Assembly (NCBI RefSeq): GCF_030272615.1
Contig: NC_081411.1
Span: forward strand, 216,702,154 to 216,766,153
Source of the DNA: Cryptomeria japonica
Lineage: Eukaryota > Streptophyta > Pinopsida > Cupressales > Cupressaceae
Direction: 5' to 3'
DNA: 64,000 bases
The first letter of the stretch is position 1. Each line of letters opens with the position of its first letter. A program made the translations under genes and the position numbers. Below are positions 12,292 through 22,975 of the stretch, piece by piece. The notes beneath the pieces are model-generated. The model worked only from the letters and a program-made list of their open reading frames with translations, did not search any database and had not been told where the DNA came from.

Positions 12292-12304
12292 TGGTATCAA
12301 ATCA
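12292..12304 (+). other. TE3 primer binding site
   Basis: The sequence tggtatcaaatca starts two bases after the LTR end. It resembles the complement of the 3' end of initiator tRNA-Met, used by most plant Copia elements. Confidence 0.75.
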
Positions 12305-12359
12305 AGGTTCCTCTTGAGTTAGCTTGCCATTTGAGGTAGATCCATTACGGCATAGGGCA

Positions 12360-13080
12360 TGCATTACAAAGTTCCAATCTTTGATGGTACAAATTTTCCA
12401 TATTTAAAGGAGAGAATGGAGTCGCATTTGGAGACATTGCATAATAGAATTTGGGAAATCATTCAAACCTGATATACACCTTCGTAAGGTGGTGCTCAGA
12501 CTCAAGATAAGATAAAGTTGAAGGAGACTAATGCAAAGGCTAGTGCTATAATCTTCATTTATATAGGTGATTCAATGTTCAAAAGGGTAAAAGGATTGAA
12601 GAAAGTTAAAGTTGTATGGAACAAGTTATATTTGGCATATAAAGGAGATCTAAAGACAAAGCAGGCTATCCTAATGAATCTGAAGTAGAAGTATGAGTAT
12701 CTGAGAATGCTAGAAGATGAAAGTGTTGAGAACTACATTCATAGAGTGACTGATCTTGTTGATGGTATTAGAGCTAGTAGTGGATATTTTGAGGAATGTG
12801 ATGTTGTTCATACTTTTGTTGACTTTGTCTGAATCGTGCAAGCCATAAATATGTGCTATACAAGAGAGTAATGATTTGAGTAAGTATACCATCGATCAGC
12901 TTATTGGTACTTTAGCAGCCTTTGAGATTTCAAAAATGGAGGAAGAGAAAAGAGAAAAGAAAGAATCAGCATGTGAGAAGATTGCAGCGAGGCACTGCAA
13001 AATACAAAGATAAATTACCTCTAAATTTTTTTTCTTGTGGTAGAATTGGGCATTGTGCTTCTAATTGCTCTTACAGAGAA
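12360..13080 (+). pseudogene. TE3 gag
   Basis: Conceptual translation shows PIFDGTNFPYLKERMESHLE near 12380, KLKETNAKASAIIFIY, VWNKLYLAYKGDLKTKQA near 12620 and YIHRVTDLVDGIR near 12730, the normal Copia gag order. A CCHC zinc-knuckle remnant (CGRIGHCASNC) lies near 13040-13075. Several stops and frameshifts interrupt it, so no particle protein could be made from this copy. The start is uncertain because the frame is damaged. Confidence 0.7.
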
Positions 13081-13222
13081 TTGCACTTATAGAGAAGAAT
13101 ATAACAGACCAGATGATGATGAGAAGAAAAACAAGTTTAAATGACGCAAATTTAACAAAAGAGATTAGAAGAGATTATGTTCTATTGATGAGCATACATA
13201 TGAAGATGAAGTTGATGATGAC

Positions 13223-14729
13223 TTGAATGAAGAATCCTTATTTCTAGTAATTGAAGATAAGGTGGATGCTTTAAATAAATTGGAAGAAGAGAGAACAATT
13301 AAGAATGCATTGCATGTTAAGATAGAATTGAGTACATGGATTATAGACTCCGTATGTTCAAATCATATGACTGATGATAAAGACGAGTTTATTAATCTCA
13401 AGAAGTATGATGGAGGATCAATGAAGTGTGTTGGAGAAGACTACTACTAAAACAAGGACTGGTCCTAATCATATGATGCAAGTTTCTTGCAAAATTTACT
13501 AACAAGAACTTTAGAGTTTATCAGATGGATGTCAAATCAACATTTTTAATGGAGATCTGGAAGAAGAAATTTACATTGAGCAACAAGATGGTTTGAAGTT
13601 GACAAAATATATGGATATAGTGTGTAGACTAAAGAAAGCAATGTATGGATTTAAATAGGCACCAAGGGATTGGTATGCGATATTGGATAGGTATTTGTTT
13701 CAACAAAATTTCAAGAAAGGTATAATAGACAATAATATTTATTTCAAGATTAATGGAGACAAGTTGTTAACTATTATAGTTTACATTGATGACATTATAT
13801 TTGGAGGAAATGATAGTTTAGTAAAGAGTTTGCTAAAGAGATACTGAAAAAATTTAAAATGTCATTGATTGGTGAGTTGTCTTTCTTTCTTGGGTTGCAA
13901 GTTATTCAATTAGAAAATGAATTTTTTTCTCTCACAGCAAGTATGTGAAGGCAATGTTGAAGAAATTTGGTTTTGATGATTGCAAACTAGTTACAACTCC
14001 TTTAATCATTGGATGCAAGTTGAGCAAAGATGATGAGTCTGTGAAGGTTGAATAAAAGAACTACAGGTCAATGATCGGTGGATTGTTATATTTGACTACG
14101 TCAAGACCACATATCATGCAAGTTGTTTGTCTAGTAGCTAGATTTCAAGCAAATCTAAAGGTGACATATGAGCAAGCTGTGAAAATAATTTTTAGATATT
14201 TGAAAGGAATTGTGGATTATGGACTTTCGTACAAAAAAGGTGAATATTTTATGTTGAAAGCCTATACTGATGCAAATTGGGCTGGAAGTGTTAATGACCA
14301 AAAGAGTACTAGCAGTGGTGCATTCTTTTTAGGGGACAGATTGGTCTACTAGTTCAGTAGGAAACAAGATTCAATTTCCCTATCTATTGCCGAAATAGAG
14401 TATATTGCAGTAACATCTTGTTGTACTTAGGTAATGTGGATGAAACAGACTTTAAGGATATAAAGGTAACATATGATGAAGCAATACCTATTATGTGTGA
14501 CAATACAAGTGCAATAAATATTTTAAAGAATCTAGTTATGCATTCAAGAAAAAAGCATATTTCAATCATATATCACTATTTAAGAGAGAAAGTTGTTGAG
14601 AATGATGTTAGATTGGAATACGTTTCTATGAAAGAGCAGGTTGCAGATATTTTCATGAAGGCATTAGCAAAGGATAGATTTGAGTTTCTTCGGGAGAATC
14701 TTGGGGCTACTGCCCCTCATTCTAGCTAG
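13223..14729 (+). pseudogene. TE3 pol remnant: protease, RT and RNase H; integrase missing
   Basis: The open frame 13223-13450 carries WIIDSVCSNHMT, where the usual DSG of a Copia protease has become DSV. About 40 bases later the translation already reads as the RT fingers (NFRVYQMDVKS near 13505), so the whole integrase is deleted. RT continues with the YIDDIIFGG catalytic motif near 13780, the RNase H region starts around RSMIGGLLYLT (14068), and the C-terminal RNase H motif MCDNTSAINI is near 14492. The stop at 14727 follows the typical Copia C-terminus. At least six internal stops or shifts are present. Mobilisation would have needed proteins from another copy. Confidence 0.8.
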
Positions 14730-16560
14730 GTGCATTATGGGGATGAATCTTTGCAAGTGTTGGGACCTCCAAAATTTGTAATAATTTGAGGGTTGGTGTT
14801 GAAAAAATTGCTTGTGACACTCATAAATATCTCTGCAATTTTGGTCCAAGTAGCCCACTTTGAGGGCCAATATTTTGACACCCCTTGATTTTCATGAAAG
14901 ACCACTTTGTGATCTTGTTAACCTCTAATTAGAGATGGCATATTCCTGCTTGCAATCTCTTGGGATCAAATCTAATGAATCTTTGAAGTCCTTGTTTTGG
15001 GGACCTGACGTAGGTTTGTCGATTCAACACTGTCAAACTTTTTTGAGTAGCCACCTTTGGAGAGCTATATTTTGTTGCAATTTGAGTGTCATATCAAACC
15101 AATAATATTTGGTGATTGCTTTCATCGTAATAAACCCCCATGTCAGTTTTTAGAGCCCCAAGAATCCATTCGTCATGTTTTTTAGGTCAAATTCATTTGT
15201 AGTTTGTTCAGATTTGTAAATTGTATAGTGTAAAATTAGCTAAAGAAGCCATGCATCTATATTTTTATCTCATGGCCTAATGACCTACATGCTAAAGTGA
15301 GTGTTCCCCATGATTATTTGTATATTCATCTACCACTTTGCCAATTTGCAGCACCCCAACACCTCATTGATATTTTTTTCAAAGCTAAATCCAAATGGAC
15401 TTTACAAAGGTTGAAAATCAGTGTTTCTAGAAAATTCAAAGAAGGAAAGTTTGGGTATGAATATTTTGCACATATGATGGAATGGAGAAAAGCCTCTTTG
15501 TACACATACTCATGGCATCTAGATGTATCAGTTTCCCAAGTGGCAACCTCTGAAACAAAAGTTTGGTATTTTTTCAAATCAATGTTTGGACAGGTTTCAA
15601 GAAGTTTTAAAGGTGCACTTTCAGAATATGTCTAAATAAGCGACTTCAAGGATTAAAATACTTCACCTCAGACATCAACATCAACATCTATCTGGCATTT
15701 GGATTTTTTGTATGGCATTCTATAGGTGTGTCGATTTTCAAGACTCGGGGAGGTGATTTGATCAATTTTTAAAGCCAATTTTGGATGCTACTTGAGTGGT
15801 TATGGCCAGAGTTCAGAGACTTTAAACGTCGAATTAAATGACAATCTTCTCAGGTTTTCAAATCGAGATTATGTCCAAATAGGGTTTTGAAGCATTTCCA
15901 AGGGTTAGTTGTTCATAAATGAATTTTTTTTAGCCTGGACCACTAGGGACCCAACTTGAATTTTGGCATCATAAGGACAGTTAAAGACTTGTCTAAAGAA
16001 ATTTTTGTTATTAAAGGCATTCCTTGATTCAAATAATGGTACCTCACAAGACTAACAAGGAAAATAAAGGTATTCAAGTGATCTAAATGTATGATGCTAT
16101 CAGGGCCAAATAAAGATAAATTAAATTATTTTGATGATTTAATATTAGTTACAAAGATGAAGGTATTGCATTTAAATATACCTAAAAGGTGGGGCCCACG
16201 TGATTCTAAAACTGATAAGTAAAAAAAAAAATTAATATTTTTGTAAAGCTCGTTCCCTCCCACATTCCTGCAAGGAAGAATGAATGAAGCAAAAAACAGT
16301 GTGGGATAGAGAGGGGGAGATGGGTTTCGCCGCTATCCCGCAGGTGAAATTAGGGGAAGAAAAAAATAATGTGGGGGTGCGGGTTAAGAGACTCATTCAC
16401 AAAAAGAATGGGTCTAGGGTTTTCCGCCTCTCTCATACACACGCTAGAGTGAGGATTGTGATAGAAATATAGCAAGACAATGGGGCGACATCTTGTTCTT
16501 AATAAACCAATGCTACTTCGTATTTATTGGATAAAACTTTAGATTACAAATTGCTTGGTA
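14730..16560 (+). other. TE3 3' region, no recognised gene
   Basis: No pol or LTR motif is seen here. The only longer frame is at 15297-15635 (separate entry). From about 16250 the composition changes to more GC-rich, with phrases such as 'cgccgctatcccgcaggtg' and 'gggtctagggttttccgcctc', which resemble an upstream leader of a plant gene and lead into the PPR-derived sequence. The open frame at 16284-16472 has no known motif. Confidence 0.45.
15297..15635 (+). CDS. hypothetical 112-codon ORF
   Basis: The frame opens at ATG 15297 and closes with TAA at 15633. I do not recognise the protein. It is basic in the middle (KAKSKWTLQRLKISVSRKFKEGK) with several aromatic residues, no signal peptide and no membrane segment. 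It lies 0.57 kb beyond the TE3 RNase H, where some Copia lineages carry an extra ORF. In AT-rich surroundings this length is longer than expected but not proof of coding. Confidence 0.25.
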   Translation: MSVPHDYLYIHLPLCQFAAPQHLIDIFFKAKSKWTLQRLKISVSRKFKEGKFGYEYFAHMMEWRKASLYTYSWHLDVSVSQVATSETKVWYFFKSMFGQVSRSFKGALSEYV

Positions 16561-16589
16561 TGTTTGTAGCACGTTAGATTGTGGAAGGT

Positions 16590-17490
16590 AATTATGAGGC
16601 GTGTTTACAGGTTGTATGGACATATCTTCTTGATACATGCGGATTGAATGGAAGTGTTCCCTTGTTGCCTGTCTATCATATGGAAAAGGCACTGAGAGAG
16701 AGGATATGCACAACACAAATTTGTTGATATGGCTTTAGGAACTTTCAAGAAAGTACAACAACATATGTATACATCAAATGCCGCAACTCCTCCCAGTATT
16801 CTCCACGCCTTTGCCAATTTGAAAAAAATGGAAAAGAGTATAGATAACTGCCAAAGTATAGACATTGCGTGTGAATTGTCTGATAGATGCCTCAAGGAAA
16901 TGTGGTTTTAAGTGCAATGATTGTAGAACCTATACAAAATGAATGTGTTGATATGGTTTTAGAAGCTCTTCAAGCCGATGCAATGTCAGTTGTAAATCCA
17001 AATTCCACGATTCTCCCAGCATTCTTCATGTCTGTGCAAATATGGGAAGCTTTGGAATGATATCCCTACATCCATGGAAGCATATAGGATAGAGGATCTT
17101 TGTCAAATGTTGTGGTTGCAATTGCCATGACAGGCATGCATAATATGGGAGCACGCACAAGTCTGTTAAGTGTTTGAAAAATGCCTCAAAGAAGCGTGGT
17201 CTCATGAATTGCCATGACTATAGGATATAAATGAAATGAATTTGTTGATACAGTGGTAGATACTTTCAAGTAAATGTGAATTAGCAGGCGTAGAACCAAT
17301 CCCACGACCTTTCCAGCCTCCTTGTTTGTGCCAGAATGTGAAGCTTTTGGGTGAGGTATACATGCCAAAATGGGAGCTTTGGAAAAATGTATTGACATCC
17401 ATCTAAGCATGAAGGATGGAAGAGTTTTATGAAATACTATAGCTGGAAATGCTCTAGTAGGCATGTATGCAAAATATGGAATCATAGCAA
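16590..17490 (+). pseudogene. PPR (PLS-class) pseudogene, 5' part
   Basis: Frame-broken translation gives successive PPR units: NECVDMVLEAL, FVDMALGTFKKVQ with ILHAFANLKKMEKSID; then MPQRSVVS, FVDTVVDTFK, MGALEKCIDIHLSM and GNALVGMYAKYG. These are the family hallmarks (MP.RDVVSW, NGFVD.AL..F..M, GALE.G..IH, NALV.MYAKCG) in the right order and about 35-residue spacing. PPR proteins bind organelle RNA and act in editing, splicing or stability in plastids and mitochondria. Many stops show it is dead. It lies inside TE3 and is cut at 17490 by TE4. Confidence 0.8.
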
Positions 17491-18899
17491 TGTTGGAATC
17501 AAGGAACACTGAGAGGGCGAGGGTGGTTAAATCAATGTTCCACAATCTTTAATTTTATTAAACCGGTCACTTAGCCACATAGCACATATGAAGAAAGAAA
17601 AGATGCATAATCATAAAGCAAATATTCACAACACCACAACACCAAGATTTTTTACATGGAAACCCGGTTAAGGGAAAAACCACAGTGGGATTGAGAACCA
17701 CAATATTAATATACTTTGTTAGAAGTATAGAAATATTACAATGGGGAATGTACAAGGATTTAGGCACACTGCCTAGAGCTCACTACTCAAATTACAATAA
17801 GGGCTACAACCTCAAAAGGCTCACTACCTTACAAATCTACTACAATAGATAACTAAAGTGGTTGAACTAATAAATAACATCTACAAATTCTTGAAAATAG
17901 TTTCAATTAAGGTCATATATCAAACTGTACACTCTGCTCTGATATGTTGTTTTGCTGCAATCTGGGACACCAATCTTCCACTTGTGCATGAGGAACTGTG
18001 CACACTCGATTACTAACACTCACTAAATAACTATTGATATAAAAAATGACCATATCAATCACTTTTATATATCTACAACATAAAATTAGATCTTCTACAT
18101 GTTGGCCCAAAAATGCATAACACACAAATGAAACGTGTAATACCAAGTCGGCCCAATCCAAACTCCAGTGCACATGTGGACCAAAACAATGTTTGCTAAG
18201 ACATAGTCTGGACCCAAATCAACACCGCGAACATGAAGCACCTCCAAGAATTACGCCTCGAACTTCTGCAACATGCCACAATCATCATGAATGTTGCATA
18301 ACACGAAGAACACCACCAGAATAAGGAAAAACATCATCAACGCACACAATGATCAACATGGACCACCAACACAAATAGGACATGATCTAGAAACATCTAC
18401 AAGCATCATGAATTACCACAACAACCACCACAACATCACCACTTACTAGAATCTTCATCATCATTATACTAAACCTAAGAACTCTCACTCAATTGACTGT
18501 CAAACTGAAAGATACGCTTGCGAACATCCAAATCATGAACCATCTGAATTGAGGACACACCAGAATGTCCTAAACACTTTGCCAAATCCGCAAATAGAGA
18601 TATTGCAATTCCGAAGCAATGCAGAGCAAAATCCATAACACCGAATAACACGAACAATTGAAACATAACCACAATACCAGATCACATAACTCGATCAAAT
18701 CACCATGCAGATCATAAAAACTTATATTGAATCAAATAGAGATACTTATCTCAAAACCCTTTAGACCATAGCAACTCATCTAAAACACACTAGTTGAACC
18801 AACTTACTTAATCTGACTGCGACATTGAAACACACAGAGGAATATGTTAGCAGCAATGACAAAACATTGTTCCAGCAAACTTCTCAACAATATCCAACA
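17491..18899 (-). repeat. TE4 3' LTR
   Basis: It is 1,409 bases, homologous along its length to 21363-22758 with scattered substitutions. The G-rich 'gagagggcgagggtgg' near the left border is the counterpart of the motif seen in the other long LTRs here. The differences between the copies point to an insertion much older than TE12. Confidence 0.9.
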
Positions 18900-20106
18900 A
18901 TCTCCCACTTTCGCATTGATGGCAACATATGATGTGAAAAACAATCAATGCAAAGAAAGAAATCAACAACCACCAATCTCCCATAACTCTCAACAATTTC
19001 CCCATTAGATCAGCACAAGATATGACAATATTTCACATGACTCTCTCCCCCTTTGATATCAATGCAAAAAGACACATATGTGGATCATGATTCTCTCCAT
19101 ACAGCTCAACAATATCCAAAATAGCTCTCTCTCTCTTTCTTGACAAACTCAAAAATTCGAACATCTGAACCATAACAATGATTATTCCTCCTTTGACAAA
19201 GATATACCAAAAATCAAAACTAACTCCACAAACTTGAATACATCTGCAAAGAAATCAAATTACTGTCCCAACTACTTCAGACACTCCAAAATAGATCTTC
19301 TTTTGAAATTGCATAACCTGCCTCTCTATATCCTTAGATGATAAACATGCTTTGAAGATAATTTCACCTTCAGATAGTGTATCTCATGTGTCTAACAAAT
19401 CTCTATCACTAGCAATCATACTCATCAACTTACTGAATCCATTTGTAGTTAACTCCTTTCTTGATTTGAACCAATGTAGTCTTCACAAGAGACTTGAAAA
19501 TGAGCACTTATTGAACTATTAAGATTCTCCAATTCAATTATTCTTGCTAGTCCTCCTCCAAGAACTCTCTCACTGTCCCTACGGTGTCTATATCTCTTAC
19601 TTCTGAAACAGGTGCCATAGCTTCAATTTCCTCTGCTTCCACCATCTATTCAAGCAATTTCATGCTCCTTTAAACTATCTATGCAACTAAAGATATTACT
19701 CAAAAATATCAAATTCATATTCTTTCCAAATAAATACCTTATATGTCGGATTAGGGTTCCTTCACAGAATCACCTTCACAATCTTGATGGATTAGGAAAT
19801 CTCTTCGCAGAACTTTCTCAGATGCATCTCTTCATAAAACAAAGAGAAAAGAGAGGTAAGAGTACCTTTATATCTTCTGCACACTTAACTTTCTGACACA
19901 TTAAATACATTTTGCCCTAAACCTTTTGGAAACCCTATATCCACAAAAATCTTTTTCGGGCCCTCAAATCTATTCACAAAAATCCTTCAGATAGATAGAC
20001 ATTATCAAATTCAACTTATGCAACATACCAGAATCAGGTACAGATCTCAAACAGAGGTGTTTATAAGATTTTCATGAAAACTGCCCCCAAGGCCGGATGC
20101 CTTAGT
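18900..20106 (-). other. TE4 interior 3' of the gag knuckles
   Basis: On the minus strand this carries only short broken frames, for example one reading KLMSMIASDRDLL near 19440 that vaguely recalls part of the long TE7 ORF. No pol motif is present. The right end (18900-18925) is the polypurine tract complement. Confidence 0.5.
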
Positions 20107-21300
20107 TCAATTACCGGATGTAGTTCCAACACCAAAATTAGGTGTGGATCCACTTCCTACATCATTATCACTCTTATTAACCCATGTCTTCTTCATTTGT
20201 TCTCTGACCTCTTCAAATTTTGGTTTTCCCTTCTCATCTGCCTTCACATTCTTGTTCTTGTCTACCAGACCTCTCCTATTTACATTTCTACTTTTGCAGT
20301 ATTTTGCAATATGACCAGATTTGTTGCAAGCACAACAAACAACATTTCCTTGCATAGGCCTAAAGTTCATCTGATTTCCTTTTGATCTGCATTGATTAGT
20401 AACATGTCCAAATCTACCACATGCATAGCATCTAACATTCCTATTTTAAAAATTGTTCATCACACTTCTGCATTCCATTACCTTATGGCCATACTTGTTG
20501 CATTTGAAACATTGACTAGAAAAGGAAGGACCCTTATGATTCACTCTATTTTTGCATTGACTAGCCATATGACCAAATTTATTGCAAACAAAATAGTTAC
20601 CATTGAACTTATGATCATTAGGTTGCCTTACCGGAGGCCTTCTTGAATTATTCTTTTGTTGTGCTGATTTTTTATTGCCTTGACCAGATTTGGAGCTTTC
20701 ACCTTTCTCAAATCCAAGACCTCGCTTGTCATCTGCATCCTTCTGGCTTTCAAGCATCTCATCAAGTTTGGCTGAGCTAATCTTGAACTTCTCCTTGTAA
20801 TCATTTGCAATAGCAATTTCATCCCTAAGAATAATAATCTGCCTTTCAAGCTCTTGTTCATTGTTCTTAGATTGTAATAGTTCAAGTTTCAACTAATCAT
20901 ACTCACAATTAAGTTTGCAACATTCATCAGATTTATCATTCAAGGATTAAGTAAAGTTCTCTTCATTCTTCTTTCTATCCTCAATCTCCTTTGTCAACTT
21001 CATCACTATAGACTCCATCTCATTCCTTAGGGCAACATTGTCTTCAACAAGCTTCTCACATTCTTTTGTCTTCTCCTTCAAGGCTTCATCATCCATGCTT
21101 AGGCTTTCTTTCTACTTTGGATGATCAAAGAGTTCCTTCCTCTTTTCCCTAGACTTGTTCAACTGATCCTTCAATGACTCAATGAAATTATCAGCATCCT
21201 TCAGATTCCCTTTTGATTATCGGAGTTGAGCTTTAGACTAATCAAGATCATTAAGTGCAACAATAAGCTAATGTTTTAGACTACCAGGCTCCATTAACAT
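20107..21300 (-). pseudogene. TE4 gag with coiled coil and four CCHC zinc knuckles
   Basis: Read leftward from about 21300, the frame is rich in Lys, Glu and Leu (LKDADNFIESLKDQLNKS; later ELLQSKNNEQELERQIIILR), consistent with a coiled coil. It then shows four CCHC knuckles: VCNKFGHMASQC and CFKCNKYGHKVMEC in the 20446-20892 frame, CYACGRFGHVTNQC in the short gap, and CCACNKSGHIAKYC in the 20107-20370 frame. Four knuckles are more than the one or two common in Copia gag. Knuckles bind element RNA. Stops at about 20451 and several upstream positions break the frame. Confidence 0.75.
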
Positions 21301-21348
21301 ACCTACTCAGACCTCCCTCAAGCTATTTGACTCCTTCCAAGGAACTAG

Positions 21349-21360
21349 GCTCTAATACCA
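21349..21360 (-). other. TE4 primer binding site
   Basis: The minus strand reads tggtattagagc, two to three bases from the LTR border at 21363. It differs by one base from the canonical initiator tRNA-Met site. Confidence 0.85.
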
Positions 21361-21362
21361 AT

Positions 21363-22758
21363 TGTTGGAGTCAAGGAACACTGAGAGGGGGGATGAATCA
21401 GTTTTTTGCAATCTTTAACTTTATTACACTGATCACCTAGCCACATACCACATATGAGGAAAGAAAAGATGCATAACCATAAATCAAATATTCACAACAC
21501 CAAGATTTTTTACGTGAAAGCCCAATTAAGGGAAAAAAACATGGTATGATTGAGACCCACAATATTAATATACTTTGTTAGAAGTATATAAATATTACAA
21601 TGGGGAATGCACATGCATTCAGGCACACTGCCTAAAGCTCACTACTCAAATTACAATAAGGGCTACAACCCCGGAAGGATCACTGCCTTACAAATCTAGT
21701 ACAACATATAACTTAAGTGGTTGAACTAATAAATAGCATCTACAAATGCCTAGAAATAGTTCTGGTTAATCTCATATATCAAACTGCACACTCTGCTTTG
21801 ATATGTTGTTCTGCTGCAATCTAGAGCACCAATCTTCCACCTATGCATGAGGAACTGCAAACACTTGATTACCAATACTCACCGCATAACTACCAATATT
21901 GAAAATAACCATATCAATCGCTTTTATATATCTGAAACATGAAATTAGATCTTCTACATGTCGGCCCAAAAATGCATAACACACAAATGAAATGTGTAAT
22001 ACCAAGTCGGCTCAATCTGAACTCCAATGCACATGCAGACCAAAACAATGTTGGCTAAGACATAGTCTGGACCCAAATCAACACCGCGAACATGAAGCAC
22101 CTCCAAGAATTATGCCTCAAACTTCCGCAACATGCCACAATCATCATGGATGTCGCATAACATGAAGAACACCACCGAAATAAGGAAAAACATCATCAAC
22201 ACGCACAACGATCAATGCCAACCACACAACACAAATAGGACACGATCTAGAAATATTCATAAGCATCATGAATTACTGCAACAACAACCGCAACATCACC
22301 ACTTACTAGAATTTTCATCATCATTATACCGAACCTCAAGAATACTCACTCAACTGACTGTCAAATTGAAAGATACGCTTGCGAAAATCCAAATCACGAC
22401 CATCTAAATTGAGGACACACCAGAACATCCTAAACACTCTGCCAAATCCACAAACAAAGATATTGCAATTCTGAAGCAATGCGGAGCAAAATCTAGAACA
22501 TGAAATAACACGAGCAACTAAAACTAACCACAATACTGGATCACATAACTCGATCAAATCACCACGCGGATCAAGGAAACCTATGTTGAATCAACTAGAG
22601 ATACTTATCTCAAAACCCTTTAGACTACAACAACTCATCTAAAACACATTGGTCGAACCAACTTACTTAATCCGACTGCAACACTAAAACACATAGAGGA
22701 ATATGTTGACATCAATGACAAAATATTGTACCAACAAACTTCTCAACAATATCTAACA
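21363..22758 (-). repeat. TE4 5' LTR
   Basis: It is 1,396 bases, the partner of 17491-18899. The left border TGTTGGAGTCAAGG abuts the primer site and the right border is followed by the AGCAA target duplication. Confidence 0.9.
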
Positions 22759-22763
22759 AGCAA

Positions 22764-22975
22764 GTCACGTGAATTGTTTGCCATGCTTCCTTAAAGAGAT
22801 GCAACATAGATTTGTTGAAAGAGCCAAAAAACTTTCAAGCAAATGATATTAATGAGGTATGGACATCTAGTAGGGCAAAATATTTTTTTTAGGTGGTGTA
22901 GTTGTATGCCTTGGTGGACATGTAGGTAGAATATGGATGTAGAGACAAAGCCCATGGACTATTTGATAGAATGTA
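22764..22975 (+). pseudogene. PPR pseudogene, 3' part after TE4
   Basis: The sequence right after the TE4 duplication translates as SKSRELFAMLP-RDA, the continuation of a PPR unit (K.RELFDKMP.RD). Further on, YALVDM-VEYG and DKAHGLFDRM are the next unit (about 22897-22971). Together with 16590-17490 it is one gene split by TE4. Stops and frameshifts are frequent. Beyond 22975 PPR similarity is lost. Confidence 0.75.

Larger units (their letters stand above)
17491..22758 (-). mobile_element. TE4: minus-strand LTR retrotransposon carrying only gag
   Basis: The LTRs are 17491-18899 and 21363-22758, both bounded TGTTGG...CAACA or TAACA. The target duplication is AGCAA at 17486-17490 and 22759-22763, an exact match. 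The primer site (complement of tggtattagagc) is at 21349-21360, and the purine tract (complement of atctcccactttcgcattg) starts at 18900, so transcription is leftward. The 2.46-kb interior codes for a gag with zinc knuckles and has no protease, integrase, RT or RNase H. It is a non-autonomous derivative of a Copia-type family and belongs with the TE7 LTR family. Confidence 0.9.

Noticed and set aside
16284-16472. 62-codon ORF upstream of the PPR remnant as a first exon
   Set aside because: No motif, targeting signal or splice-site continuity with the PPR sequence could be seen.
20074-20646. Plus-strand ORFs of 84-103 codons
   Set aside because: They are antisense to the zinc knuckles of TE4 gag.
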